From: Oryza sativa Japonica Group
Lineage: Eukaryota; Streptophyta; Magnoliopsida; Poales; Poaceae
Direction of reading: 5' to 3'
Length of the DNA stretch: 64,000 nt
NCBI RefSeq assembly: GCF_034140825.1
Contig: NC_089043.1
Span: forward strand, 22,778,001-22,842,000
Shown: positions 33,407 through 45,395 of the stretch, one piece after another
Numbering within the stretch: position 1 is the stretch's first letter
Layout of the letters: every line of letters begins with the position of its first letter
Notes under the pieces: generated by a model
Database searches by the model: none
The model's input: only the letters and a program-made list of their open reading frames with translations
What the model was told of the DNA's origin: nothing
Translations under genes and position numbers: made by a program

Positions 33407-33895
33407 ATGGATCGTCGGCGGCGGGGGCAGCCGGAGCGCAAGGCGGCGGCGGCGACGACGAAGAAGCGCGGGAGGGACGAGGAGGTGGCGGCGGCGGCGC
33501 CGCCGCCGCCGTGTGGCGCGGTGGATTTCCCGTTCGAGGAGGGGGACGAGGAGGCGGCGGCGGCTGACGTCGTCGGGGATCAGGCACCGGGGGTGTTCCG
33601 GTTCCCGTGGCAGAGCTGCCGCGGCGGGCTCGGGGTGGTCGCCGGCGGCGGCGGCGGAGGAGGAGGGTGGGAGATGCGGGACGTGTTCTTCCGCTCCCTC
33701 GTGGACGGCGGCGCGGCGGCCATCGGGGTGCCGGGCGACCGCCTCGTCTCCCCGCCGCCGCCGGCCGAGCTGCGGCGCGCGCTCTTCGACGACGTGGGCG
33801 CGTGGCTCGCCGCCGCCGGCGACGGCGAGGTGGACCCCGTCTGGCGCTCGGCGCTGCTGATCGAGGGCGAGCCTCCCGCGCCGGCGACCGTGTGA
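33407..33895 (+). CDS. Uncharacterised plant protein (162 aa)
   Basis: I do not recognise this gene. From the ATG at 33407 (MDRRRRGQ) it encodes 162 aa; an in-frame ATG at 33374 would add 11 residues, but an acceptor-like TGTGTAG ends just before 33403, so the later start is preferred. The protein has a basic start with KKRGRDEE, an Ala/Pro stretch, then GVFRFPWQSC (about 61-70), a Gly run, and a better-structured end WEMRDVFFRSLVDGGAAAIGVPGDRL followed by LRRALFDDVGAWLAAAGDG. The latter part does not look like low-complexity noise, and codon use is like neighbouring genes. No signal peptide or membrane segment is seen. The complete MULE begins about 180 bp beyond its stop codon. Confidence 0.6.
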   Translation: MDRRRRGQPERKAAAATTKKRGRDEEVAAAAPPPPCGAVDFPFEEGDEEAAAADVVGDQAPGVFRFPWQSCRGGLGVVAGGGGGGGGWEMRDVFFRSLVDGGAAAIGVPGDRLVSPPPPAELRRALFDDVGAWLAAAGDGEVDPVWRSALLIEGEPPAPATV

Positions 33896-34531
33896 CGACG
33901 ACGACGTGGACGGAGGTGGGCCCCACCTGGCATACACTGAGTAGCAGCGTGATGGTGACGTGGCGTCTGGGCGCCGCCACGTGGGGACTCGAGTGCTGAC
34001 GATTACGATGGAGGATATCTACAAAGCGAACGTCACTCTGGTCTCTCTTGACAGAGTTACTTCCCCTTAAAAAAAAGAGTAAAATACATGATGGGTCATT
34101 AAACTTGTTTAAGTGTGTCATATAGGTCACTCTACTTTTAAAATACATATTTGGGTCACTAATATGAGGTAAGTGAGTCACTTACCCATCTAACTATCCA
34201 CGCGAGCATACTTTGTACACATGGCATGCCATGTAGGATTGAAAAAATTACATTTGGATATATGCAGGAAACCCCCTATGCATTGTGATTAAATCTAACT
34301 CATATATACCAATCCCTAAAAAAAACTGAATCATACCATACGCAATAAACAAATCCCGAATTCAACTGACTCATACCATACGCAAAACAAATCCTGAATT
34401 CAGCGCACGGCACGTTCGCAGGAGGCGTGATTTGCATCCTTGCCGGAGAGGCAATACACACCAGATCATAGAGGCATTCTGTGACTCATATGCAGGAGGC
34501 GATCTGAACAAAGGAGCACACGTTGTGATCC

Positions 34532-37500
34532 ATGGCGCCGCACATTCGCGTTGCAGGCAGTCCACCTCCAGAGTACAGTGAGTTTCTCTTAAGATCGATA
34601 TCTTTGTTCTTGAATCGATTTATTTGTTCCATAACTTGTTGTTTTGAAACAAACACAATCAGTAAAAGTGCCACATTTGTAAATCATGTTATGTATTTAG
34701 GTCCAAAGGATGGCTTGTTCTCTTTAGAGATTATTCATGGTGGTTTCTTTCAAGGTGAAGGTTCTGACAGGGGCTATATTAGTGGCAATTTGGATTACTT
34801 TGATGGATGTGAGGTAGATGCATGGTCAATGCTCTGGATTGAAGATATATTGAAACAACTTGGACATGCAGAGGTAGATGATTTAAAAGTTTTCTGGTTA
34901 CTTCCTGGGAGGGGATTGGCTAATGGGCTAAGAAGGGTGAAAATTGACGTGCACACAAATAGTATGGCTACTTTGGCACCTCGATTCAGGACCCTGAGGT
35001 TGTATGTTCATAATAATGTTATCACCGAATTTGCTGAGATGGATTCACTCGGAAAACATGAGTTAAATGCAAATATCAACTTTAAAAAGGCTCACATTTC
35101 AGAGGACTACCAAGTTGACAATATAAGTGATAATGATGATGAGGGTGCTGAGTTTACTAACAGTGATTATGAAATAGATAAAGGTGATGATGATTTGTTT
35201 GAGAAGTGGGTGGACAAGGATGTCGTTGATAAGCTAGTTTCACCAAAGGGCAAACAATTGTCAAGTGCTGGTGAGGAAGATGAAAAATGCCATCTATCTA
35301 GTGAGGAAGGTTTGGATCCTTGTGATACTTCTAGTCATGATGAAGAGGCGCAACTAAAATTCAAGAGTTTCATGCCTAAGGACATGACAAATCCACAGTT
35401 CTTTGTTGGCATGGTATTCCCAACAGTGGAAGCACTAAGGGATGCTATAAATGATATAAATGAACACAGTGTCAAGAACAGAGTGGCTATCAAGATGCCT
35501 TATAATGACAAAGATAGAATAAGGGCTCATTGTGATGAAACCTGCCCATCGAAGTTAAATGCTTCACATGATACCCGATCAAAATGTTTCATGATCAAGA
35601 CTTATATCGGCGAACACAGATGCAACAAGAAGTGGGAGCTAAAGACATTCACTGCCAACTATATTGCTAACAAGTATGTGGAAACTTTTAGGGCAGATGA
35701 TAAGATGACTATAAGGAATTTTGCAAGAACAGTGCAAAAAGACTTTAACCTGACACCATCTAGAAGTAAGCTTGCTAGAGCTAGAAGAATAGCACTCAAG
35801 AAGATATATGGGGATGAGATAGCTCAATACAATCAATTATGGGACTACGCTGCTGAGTTGAGAAGGTCTAACCCAGGGAGCTGTTTTTTCTTGTACTTGT
35901 CAAATGGACGATTCAATACACTATATGTATCATTAGATGCTTGCAAGAGAGGATTCAAAATCGGTTGTAGGCCACTAATTTGCTTAGATGGTTGCCACAT
36001 CAAGACAAAGTTTGGGGGACATTTGCTCACAGCTGTTGGAATTGATCCAAGTAATTGCATTTTCCCTATTGCCATGGCTGTAGTGGAAGTGGAATCAAGG
36101 AGCACATGGACATGGTTTCTTCAGACCCTAAAGGATGATTTACATATAGTTAACACAACTCCATATACAATCATGACTGATAGGCAAAAGGTGAGAATAT
36201 GCATGTATTATCTCATATACTCTATGTCATACATGATTTAATTTTTACATTCATGTAATCAGTGAAATCCTATTCATTTGTAGGGATTGATACCGGCTGT
36301 TGGGGATGTGTTCAATGATGCTGAACACCGGTTTTGTGTGAGACACCTCTACCAGAATTTCCATGTGCTATATAAGGGGGAAACCTCGAAGAATCAACTC
36401 TGGGCAATTGCAAGATCAAGCAATGTAATTGAGTGGAACAAAAACATGGAGAAAATGAAAGCTTTAAACGTGCAAGCACATGAGTACCTAGAAGAAATCT
36501 GTGACGACCCGCGCCATCATTACCAAAATGACATCACTAGTCCATGGATTATTATTCACCATAGCCGCACTCTAGCGAATAATGATCCACATCAAAGATA
36601 GCAGCAGAATAATAGCTAGAATGTTCAGATAACATTACAATACCATGCCACGCAGGGCTAAAGTCTGAAACAGGGCCTTACACATTCACCCATTAATAAT
36701 ACAAGTTTCAAGCAAGAGCTAGCAATACTTTGGTCACTAGGTGCTCCAATATTCCAGGTTCACTGACAAAGCTACTAGACCACTCCCATGCATACATCTA
36801 CTCATCCCATCCTCCATAATACATGTCATAGTCATAAACAACATCCCCTTGATTTTCAGCACACCAAGGGGCATAGTACTGATCCTCCAACCCACCACTT
36901 AACTCACTGGCTTGCCCATAAATGTTTGCATCTAAACAAGGAGGGTTAATAGCAAGGGTGAGTACAAGTACTCAGCAAGCAATATTAATAGCAAGGATAT
37001 ATGACATGCAATTTCATAAATCATATCAAGTCATCAATTCTCAATTATAATTCCTTTTTAAAAAAATGATTCTTGTAAGAGAAGTCCATATTTAATTTAT
37101 AAGAAAAACAACTAATCACTTGTATAGTGAGAAAGAACCGCAATAGGCTCCCGTAGCCTCTAATCCAAGAGACAGGCGTGAATCACGATTTAGTTGAGCA
37201 CTGCGCAGGCTTGTATCACTGTACCCATATTCACTCTATATATTACAAGTCGCGTATTTGTAATATTTAGAGTACAACACACTTCTCTTATTTCAGCACA
37301 TTACACTCTGCTCCACCACATGTTACTATCTTGATGGGGTTTATATCATCTCCCATCCAAGTACTAACGTTCTATGGGGTTTATATCATCTCCCATCTTA
37401 CCACTATATATCATTACGCACCATGCGGAGTGTAACAACTTGATAAGATACAACGCGTTGCTCGCCTTGCGACAAGGATATGGTTGACACGATTTTTATA

Positions 37501-40411
37501 CGGCACACGTATACAAGTGAGAGTGATTTTTAGTCCTTATATTATAGCCATATGTAAAGGGTCCCGCTTCCAGTCAATCTCCATCCATGGGCACCCTCTA
37601 CCCTTCTAGTAACTTAGTAAGTGTTGGAAGGTCAGTTGCTCCATCAACTGTCCCCTCCCAGCATCTATCATTCTCTCTATATATATTCCGGCTTATATTT
37701 TGTTAAATCAATTTTATGCAAGGCGACAGTATCATGAAGCAAAATAAGGTTTACGCAAAATAATTCAAATCATCATGATCAAAGGTTCGCTTGCCTGAAT
37801 CCTCGTAGTTCAAATCGAAACTAGCTGGCACTCCCCCACTGACCTGACTCCGCCTCTAGTTCCCTTCCTGCATTCCGTCAAACGCGTCAAGATTTAATTA
37901 AACTATACGAATAGAAATACAATAATTTACAATTACAAATGTGCTTACAAATTTGTAACCTTTTTATTATACCGAAACTCCAATTGCGATGTGCTAGATA
38001 ATTTATCTAAAGTATACTTGGACTGCAGATTATTGGGTCCCTATGCTCAAGTTGGTGTTCTGTGTAGCCTACTAATGTGCATCTAGCAATTAGTCCACCT
38101 TTCCTTTTCTCCTCTGTTCTCATCTGTACAGACCTCTCCCCTTCTCTCCCCTCTTATGACTTGTACAGGTAAAAGCATCAGCTAGCTAATCCCCTTCTTC
38201 CTTCCTCCATTTGCTGCTAGCAGTGGCTATCTTCTCCCTCAAATCCCCACTCTAGTACTGTTGCTGCTGCCACCATGTTGCTCTCGGCAACCTCAATGCC
38301 CAGGCTACCAACAAGACCTGCCCTCCTAATCCTCCTCCTTGAGCTCTCCAACCCACAGCTCAAAGAAGTGGACTCCCATGGCTAGAATGGAGTCACGCAT
38401 GGAGCTCTAAGCCCAGATGCCCTGACCAGTGCCCCATAGAGCTCGACATCACCGTGCAACCATCCCCTAGGTAAGTGCTCCTATTCCTTACTCCTCCATT
38501 TTATCTGCTGCTGCTGCTCCTCCTTCTTTCCTATTAAAAACTGAACTAAGGTGCTAGGGAAAACTACACACTGGTGATAGATTGTTTTAAGTTTAATTTA
38601 CTAGGGAATGTGGTTGTGGTAATATGGGGAAAATCACCTGCTCCGTTCTGTTGGTGGGTGATGTTTCTTGATTGATCCCCCACAAGTTTGCAGCTAATGA
38701 GCTTCACTCCTCCCCCTGCAGGTCCAGTTCTTCCCCAAACCGGCAGTCCTCCTTGCTACTCTCCCTGTCCTCCTCCTAGCCGAGCTGATGGTGGTGCTCT
38801 ACGTCACCATTTTCAGGTTGATTGGCTACAAATCTTGGGAATGGTTGGCAAATGAGGTGAAGGTGGAGAGGGGTTGTGTTGCTCGATGTGTTCACTGGTT
38901 GAAGGTGATCGTTGTGCCCCTATCTATCTCACCAACTTCCACCTTCTCTTACTTATTACCAGGAGGTGTTAGGAATGCTGCCCATACTTCTCCCTGTTGA
39001 TTTTCACTATTATTATGGGTATGTGTCACAAGCTCACTAGGTGAGAGTTTTTATTTACTCTTTGCACTGTGGTCACCTTGACCACCCTTGACTGGATAAA
39101 GAAAACATGGCTTCTTTTATGGTGGTACCAATTGTGGCCGCAAGGGTGAAAGACAAGTTAGTGGCTGATTCGTTAGTTGAATGATGATACTCAACACTAG
39201 CTTAAAGTGTTGATCTATCCTTGATGGCATTGATACCTCTCTGAGTTAGCAGATGAAAGTTGCAGTTTATGGGTGTGACAGCTAATTTGTAGCTAGTATG
39301 AACCTCTTATATGCTTATGTATTCAGACCATCTACATTTTTAATTATTTAATCGAATGTACTTCTAGACATGTATTGAAATGCTTTGGGGTTGCTAACCA
39401 ATATATATGGGATTCTGATTTAATGCATGGGAAACTAAGTTGAGTGCCTACATGTGCACTGCTTGGTTCCTTTTAAAACTATAATTATGTGCATAACTAC
39501 AGATTTATGATTTAACTAAACTGTGGGTTGTTTCAAAATCCCACCAAATACGTGGTGTAGAGCATTCTTTAGTGATTTTCCGAAGTGTGATATATTGTTG
39601 AATAATAGTTGTGAAGTTTTCAATAAGTGAGATATATTTTTCCTAATTGTACATGTGTGCTTTCCAATTAGCATTATCAATAGTATTAACATTTCCTCTT
39701 TCAATCTGTAGGTACATTCTTCATGCAAGGGAACTGCCAATATTGAGCATGATTGAGAAAATAAAGACCTAAATCATGACTAGAGTGTACATGAAGCAAA
39801 AGGAGGTTGAGGAGAAATGGAGTGGAAATATATGCCCAAAGATAAAACAGAAACTAGAGAAGACTGCCGAGTTAGCCAATACATGCTACACACTGCCTGC
39901 TGGGAAGGGTATTTTCCAAGTCACCGACAGAGATCACCAGTTCATAGTTGATATCAATGTGAAGTGTTGTGATTGCAGACGCTGGCAACTCACAGGAATA
40001 CCATGTAGTCATGCCATATCATGCTTTAGGAATGAAAGGATACAACCTGAGGACATGGTATCTCCATGCTACTCATTAGAGTCATTTCGTGCTGCATACA
40101 AATATAACATAGTGCCTTCAAGGGATCAATCTAAATGGGAAAAAATGAATGGTGTAAATGTCCAACCTCCTAAATATGAAAAGAAAGTAGGGAGACCAAA
40201 GAAAACTAGGAGGAAGCAATCCATTGAATTGGAGGGTGGTACAAAATTGTCCAAGCATGGCGTGGTTATTCATTGTAGTTATTGTGATGGGGCTGGACAC
40301 AATAGGAATAATTGTGAATTACTTGGTACAACTAAAAAGATGAGACCAAAAAGGAAGAGGAGTGTACAAGTAATGCAAGATGACAAAGATGTTTACATGA
40401 ATGAGGTATAG
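34532..40411 (+). pseudogene. MURA-type MULE transposase, interrupted
   Basis: Exons inferred: 34532-34577, 34701-36190, then from 36284 with a break at 36500-39540 (solo LTR plus its duplicated 5 bp), resuming at 39541 and, after an intron ending CTGTAG at about 39710, running to at least 40411. Domains in order: a PB1-like N-terminal domain (GLFSLEIIHGGFF...WLLPGRGL); an acidic linker; the MuDR domain (about 290-390) and MULE catalytic domain with Asp in CLDGCHIK and in TDRQK, and HRFCVRHL with CX2H; the SWIM zinc finger CDCRRWQLTGIPCSH; and a zinc knuckle CSYCDGAGHNRNNC. Further short C-terminal exons ending KKKK before 40827 are likely but their joins are unclear. Besides the LTR, an in-frame TAA lies at 39770-39772 just before IMTRVYMKQK. 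Intron 1 (34578-34700) has no in-frame stop, so the frame reads straight through it. Confidence 0.88.
36500..39535. mobile_element. Solo LTR (3,036 bp) inside the MULE transposase
   Basis: The sequence starts TGTGACGACC and ends GGGTTGTTTCA (TG...CA) and is flanked by AAATC at 36495-36499 and 39536-39540. The transposase coding sequence stops making sense at the left edge and resumes exactly at the right edge, which confirms both ends. No internal retroelement genes are present, so this is a solo LTR left by recombination. LTRs this long in rice usually belong to Ty3/gypsy families; I cannot name the family. It is younger than the MULE; age cannot be given without a second LTR. It contains no gene I recognise. 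Confidence 0.88.
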
Positions 40412-41540
40412 TTAACTATATCCTTTATGTACTGTCACCTTCGGCAAGCATTTCTTAATCTTTTATGTCAAACGTTTCCAATTGTTCCAGAAGAATTAGT
40501 ACAAGAGGGCCAACATAGCACTTCAGTGTTGACTACTTTATTAGAACAGGTTAGTTGCATGCATGGTTTAACATTTTTCACTGTCACTATCTGCTACCTA
40601 CTCATGTTTCATACTAATTTGCTTGTTAGGCAACATCAACTCAATCCTCCATTAACCAGCTAGGCCCTTTACCGGATTCAGTCTTCATTGAAGCTAATAG
40701 AAATACACTACCACAGCCAAGAGCGACAACATCTACACACGTGGGCAGAGCAAGGATGAAGAGAAGCAACACAAGATCAACAACGGCCAGATCATCTAGA
40801 CCACCTAGCCAGAAGAAAAAAAAATAGAAGTTATATGGGTGCTTTCTATCTTGTTTTTTCAATGTTGCAAAATGCAAAATAAAAGGTGCACAATTCAACA
40901 ATTGGATTTATTCCCCTTTTGAAATTTATGGCTTTTGGTTAGTGGAACTTAGTGTTGACTGCTCATGGATGTTATCAGTTAATGTAAGATCGTTTTCTAT
41001 GTGATTTTGAGATGTGGAACATCATTAAGAAATGTTGATTTATGAAAGCCTGTAGTGTCTCTGAAATTAAAAGTAAAAGTAGAAGCCACTATGGCAAAAC
41101 ATGCATGCCAACAAATTGGTGAATTCTTATGCCATACAATGGTCTAGTATCTGTTAATTTCCAATGGTCTAACACATCCATTAAAAAATTGATATCACAT
41201 ATGCATTCAGCGGGAATAAGAATATTGGCAGCCTCCTACGAACGTGTCATGCACTGATTTCAGGATCTGTTTACTAGTCAATTTATTTAGGGAATTGATA
41301 CGAGACGATTTAATCACAATGCATAGGGGGTTTCCTGCATATTTTCAAATGCAATTTTTTCAATCCTACATGGCATGCCATGTGTACAAAGTATGCTCGC
41401 GTGAATAGTTAGATGGGTAAGTGACTCACTTATCTCACATTAGTGACCCAAATGTGCATTTTAAAAGTAGAGTGACCTATATGACACACTTAAACAAGTT
41501 TAATGACCCTCCATGCATTTTACTCTAAAAAAAAGGGAAA

Positions 41541-41697
41541 ATTTGAACCATACCACACAAATTTCAAATTTGTGATATGCCACCCTGACCGACATGTCAT
41601 TGACTCATGTGGGTCCTACATGTCACTGAGATACGGGTGACATATCTCAAATTTTGTAAAATTAGGGTGGCATGGTTCCAACAAACCCTAAAAAAAA
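41541..41697. repeat. Small inverted-repeat sequence next to the MULE
   Basis: TTGAACCATACCAC at 41548 is echoed in reverse by GGTGGCATGGTTCC at 41666-41679, and GATATGCCACCC pairs with GGGTGACATATC; GACATGTCATTGACTCATG sits near the centre. This looks like a short palindromic element. Ends and family are uncertain. Confidence 0.4.
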
Positions 41698-42175
41698 TAA
41701 TCTGTTGTTACTGAAATTTTGCTTCGGTATCTTTTTTAGTTTTTTACTTTTGTTGGTTCAATTTGAACTTTTGTGTAGATCGAGCTGAAATGTGCATGGA
41801 CTGATTTATATTCTTCTCCTTGACGGCTTGAAACAATATCCCATCTTTTCAGTTTCCCCTTCAAAAGCATGACGAATAAATCATCGACTTGTAAAATGTA
41901 ACTGTTCTGGAACAGAGAGCAGCACATGGCAGTCAGGCAGTGCCACAAAAATTCACACTTACGCGTGCATATCTCGGCAGTTGCACGTCGCAACAACCAA
42001 AATCATACAGTAATTTTGGATGTTCATGCCGCGCGCGTGCTCGCGTGAGGTTCATATGCTCGCGTCAACCGGCACGAGCAGACGACCTGCAGATATACAC
42101 GATGCATATATGCATATATGTACACCTGCAGCCGCAGATCAGATCAGTTCGATCAGTATTTATCGGAGAGGGCTA
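41698..42175. other. Intergenic, no recognised gene
   Basis: Spacer without recognisable coding or RNA features; TGCATATATGCATATATGT near 42105 is a short simple repeat. Confidence 0.5.
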
Positions 42176-45100
42176 CGCGTCGGACGTCCGATGTTTTAGG
42201 AAAAAAATCGGACGTTGACGTCAGCATGACGTCAGCGTCCGATTTACGTGCAAAACTACTTTTAAATTAATTTTTCTCTTAAATTACTTATCCAAATCAT
42301 GATCTGATTACACCATTAAATTCGTTGCAATTAAATCTTCAAAACAAAAACACATGGATATATTCCGATGGAAAAAAATTAGCTTATTATTGAATTATTT
42401 TTAAATATTGCACGATGTTTTACCAGGTATATCGGAATTGTTTCACTAAGTAGATCGAAAATGTTTCACTCGTTTAAATCTGGTGTTGTTTCACCTTATA
42501 TAAAAACAATGTTTCAATAAATAGTGGAAGAATGTTTCAGTTCACTGCAACATTGGATCTATACATAGTGAAACATTATAAGTATACTAGGTGGAACATT
42601 TTTTTGTGAAACAAAAAATGAAACGAATTTTCTTAATAGGAGGTTTCCAAAATATGTGGGTTTTTTGTTGCAATGAAATATTTCAGTTCACTGCAATATT
42701 AGATCTATACGTAGTGGAACATTGTGAGTGCACTAGGTGAAACATTTTTTGTGGAACAAAAAATAAACCAAATTCCCTTAACAGAGGGTTTCCAAAATAT
42801 GTGTGTGATTTATTGCAACGGCGCGTTCCACTGCAACATTTGATCCGTACACAGTGAAACATCATAAGTACACTAGCTGAAACATTGTAAAACTATTGGT
42901 TGAAACATCAAAAGAGACCACATGCAACATTAAAAAAAATCAATAAAAAAATTAAAATATTTTTTGTCGAAATATAATAATGTGTGGTCTTGTTGTAAAG
43001 ATTTAATTGTAACGAATTTAGGGGTGCAATCAGATCGTAGATTAGATAAATAGTTTACGATAAAAAATCTTTTGAAGAAATAAGAAAAGAAAAGATTATT
43101 TGCATGCTGCAGTGGCAGACAGCTGTTAACAGTGAAATTTGGTAAGCCCAAAGTTACCATCGGTTTAGAGTCAGTATCGGCTTCAAAGTTCTAGAATCAG
43201 CCGATGGGAGTCTAAGTCGCCACGATGTCGTGTTCTTAGTGGAGTCGGATCAATCAAAGGAAGCTTATCTAGAAGAGTTCGAGTTCAAGAAGGATGCAAC
43301 ATGACAGTTATCTATTAATTAGGCATAATTTGTTAGTTTCCTTTTATCTTTAGGAAAGTGTGTTTAGTGTCCGATAAGGACTTTATCTTTTCCTTTTTAG
43401 TTTCTTTCTTGTCCGACGAGGACTAGTATCTCTCTATGGGTATAAATATGTACACCCGGGGTCATTGTAATCTATCAATCTATCGATCAACAATACAATT
43501 CAGCGCATCGCCACCCTTTTTACTTCTACTTTTATTTTTTACATTCCGGCGGAACTTGGCACCCGACGCGGGGCTGCATCGTCTTCGATCTCCGGCGAAG
43601 GGATAAGTCCAATGTTCCGTCGGCCTAGGCAATTGTATCGTCTACATCGGCGTCGTTCAAGGTTGCATCAGTACATTCGACCTCTTGGATTGCTCTGGTT
43701 TGGATGATATATTTGCCTACCTATTTATCATATGTCTCTGATAATCCAGTCTTAGCATATCAATTTAGCTCTATCGGCTGTCTCTCGCTTTAGGGTTTCT
43801 GCCGGTATCGGCTAAATCGCCTTGCTAGATTAGATTAGCATAGGCATCTACCATCCTAAAAATCAGTCATCGGCTTGATTGTCTAGATATTATGTTTCTT
43901 TTCATACTTAGTGCTACATCAGTTAAGTTTGATCTACTAAGTCGTGCTTAGAACCATAATCTCTAGCCTGCTTATTGATTGCCAATAAGGGTTTCATCGG
44001 GGTTTCAGCCGGTAAGTTATCTGGACGTTGCATCGGCTCATGAGGATTGCATATACATATAAGTTGGATTTAGCCGATGACAACAAAGGTTTCACTGTTT
44101 AATCTAATTTTGTGGATTTCATGACATCGGACCTCCAGCCGATGTGTGCTTTAAACTTCGGATCGATGCTTATTTATCATATCATTGCTAGCTGATTGGT
44201 TTATACTGGATTATATTATTGCTATATTCTATCATCATCAGCCGATCGCCTTTATATCATTATCTACATTGGATATATAGCCGATTGCTTAAACCCTATC
44301 GCTATCGGCTGGTATCGGCATCGGCTATTATCGGCTATCGGCTGGAACCACTCCATTGGCTTGTTAGCCGATCGGCTGTTTTGATCTACTATTTGCATAT
44401 CTTGTCAGTTGCAGGATCAAACTGACTGGCACGCCTGCACCTCACCAAGATTTGGACCTACACTGGAGCTAAGCAGATCTCCCAGGCCGGTGTGTTCGAT
44501 TTTTTCGTCAACAACAGCGTCCGATTTTTCTCCATCCCGCGCGGTCGTCCGAGTGTGAGCATTTTCGGTATTCATCATCAGATCTAAAAAATCGATTAGT
44601 TGGTATCATAACGTGTCTATCGGTGTCATAGTATGTTAATTATGCTTAGACCATAGTGTTATAATATGTGGATAAGCAGTTTCGCTATAGGTTTTGCCCA
44701 AAGTCGTCGGTGTCGCTTGACACCGCTCATACTACTGTATAGATCCACCCCTGATCATGGAAATCAAGAAAAACGCCAGGGATTGGGTGCCCGACGCGCG
44801 CTAGAAAAATCGGGCGCTGCGCGCGCCCGCCGCCCACGTGCCGTCCCCACGCCGCACCACCCCCGCCACGTGTCTCCACCACACACGCCGTTGCAACAAA
44901 TCACTCACATATTATGGAAACGCCATATTAAGAAAATCCGTTTCATTTTTTGTTACACCAACATGTTTCAGCTAGTGTACGCATGATGTTTTACTATGTA
45001 TGGATGAAATGTTGCAGTGAATTGAAATATTCGTTTGCAACAAATCACCCATATATTATAGAAACCCTCTATTAAGAAATCCGTTTCATTTTTTTGTTCC

Positions 45101-45395
45101 GCCAAAAATGTTTCACCTAGTGTACTCATAATGTTTCACTGTGTATGGATCAAATGTTCCAGTGAATTGAAACATTCTTTCGCTATTTGCTAAAATATTA
45201 TTTTTATATAGGGTGAAACAACGCTCGGTTTTTTTTGGAACCGTTGTTTCATACATTGTAGCAAAATATTTCATGAGGTGATTTGGTTGTGTTTCAGCTT
45301 TTTAAAAGACTGAAATATTTTCGATCTATTTAGTGAAACATGTTCGATCCACTTGTAGCAAAAAAAAAAAAAATCGGACGCCCGATTTGTAGGCG
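42176..45395. mobile_element. Long inverted-repeat (foldback-like) element with tandem repeats in both arms
   Basis: The left arm (about 42176-42960) and right arm (about 44890-45395) are inverted copies. The tips share TCGGACGTCCGAT (42183) and, reversed, TCGGGCGTCCGAT (45376-45388). Each arm contains about two copies of a 150-bp unit with TTCACTGCAACATT, AGTGAAACATT, ACTAGGTGGAACATTT and GGTTTCCAAAATATGTG; in the left arm units start near 42530 and 42680, in the right arm they lie at 44893-45035 and 45036-45185 in reverse. GACGTCAGCATGACGTCAGC lies near 42217. The middle holds a solo LTR (43124-44513) and a GC-rich part (44750-44890). No transposase is seen and the target duplication is not clear, so the class is open (MULE foldback or other). 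Confidence 0.6.
43124..44513. mobile_element. Solo LTR (1,390 bp) inside the inverted-repeat element
   Basis: The sequence starts TGTTAACAGTGAAATTTGG and ends TTTTTTCGTCAACA (TG...CA), flanked by ACAGC at 43119-43123 and 44514-44518. A TATA-like GGGTATAAATATG at about 43439 and the following CAATACAATTCAGCG look like an LTR promoter and processing region. Many CGGCT/AGCCGAT phrases occur in its right half. No internal genes are present. Probably Ty3/gypsy; family not named. Confidence 0.75.

Larger units (their letters stand above)
34077..41525 (+). mobile_element. Complete MuDR-type MULE DNA transposon with 219-bp TIRs
   Basis: The left terminal inverted repeat is 34077-34295 and the right 41307-41525; both are 219 bp and differ at roughly 11 positions. 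The tips are GAGTAAAATACATGATGGGT and (reverse complement) GAGTAAAATGCATGGAGGGT. The flanks are TAAAAAAAA at 34068-34076 and TAAAAAAAA at 41526-41534, a perfect 9-bp target duplication as expected for Mutator elements. The element is 7,449 bp, of which 3,036 bp are a later solo-LTR insertion; without it, it is about 4.4 kb. It carries one MURA-type transposase gene and no mudrB-like gene. The well-preserved ends and duplication suggest a fairly recent insertion. Confidence 0.93.

Noticed and set aside
34532-36241. A single 569-aa transposase frame
   Set aside because: It reads through a GT-AG intron at 34578-34700 and past the donor at 36190; domain continuity shows exons instead.
38788-39000. 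Open frame with hydrophobic start (MVVLYVTIFRLIG)
   Set aside because: It lies inside the solo LTR and has no family features; chance frame.
43124-44513. Complete small LTR retrotransposon with two LTRs
   Set aside because: No second copy of the left terminal sequence is present; TG...CA ends and one 5-bp duplication fit a single solo LTR.
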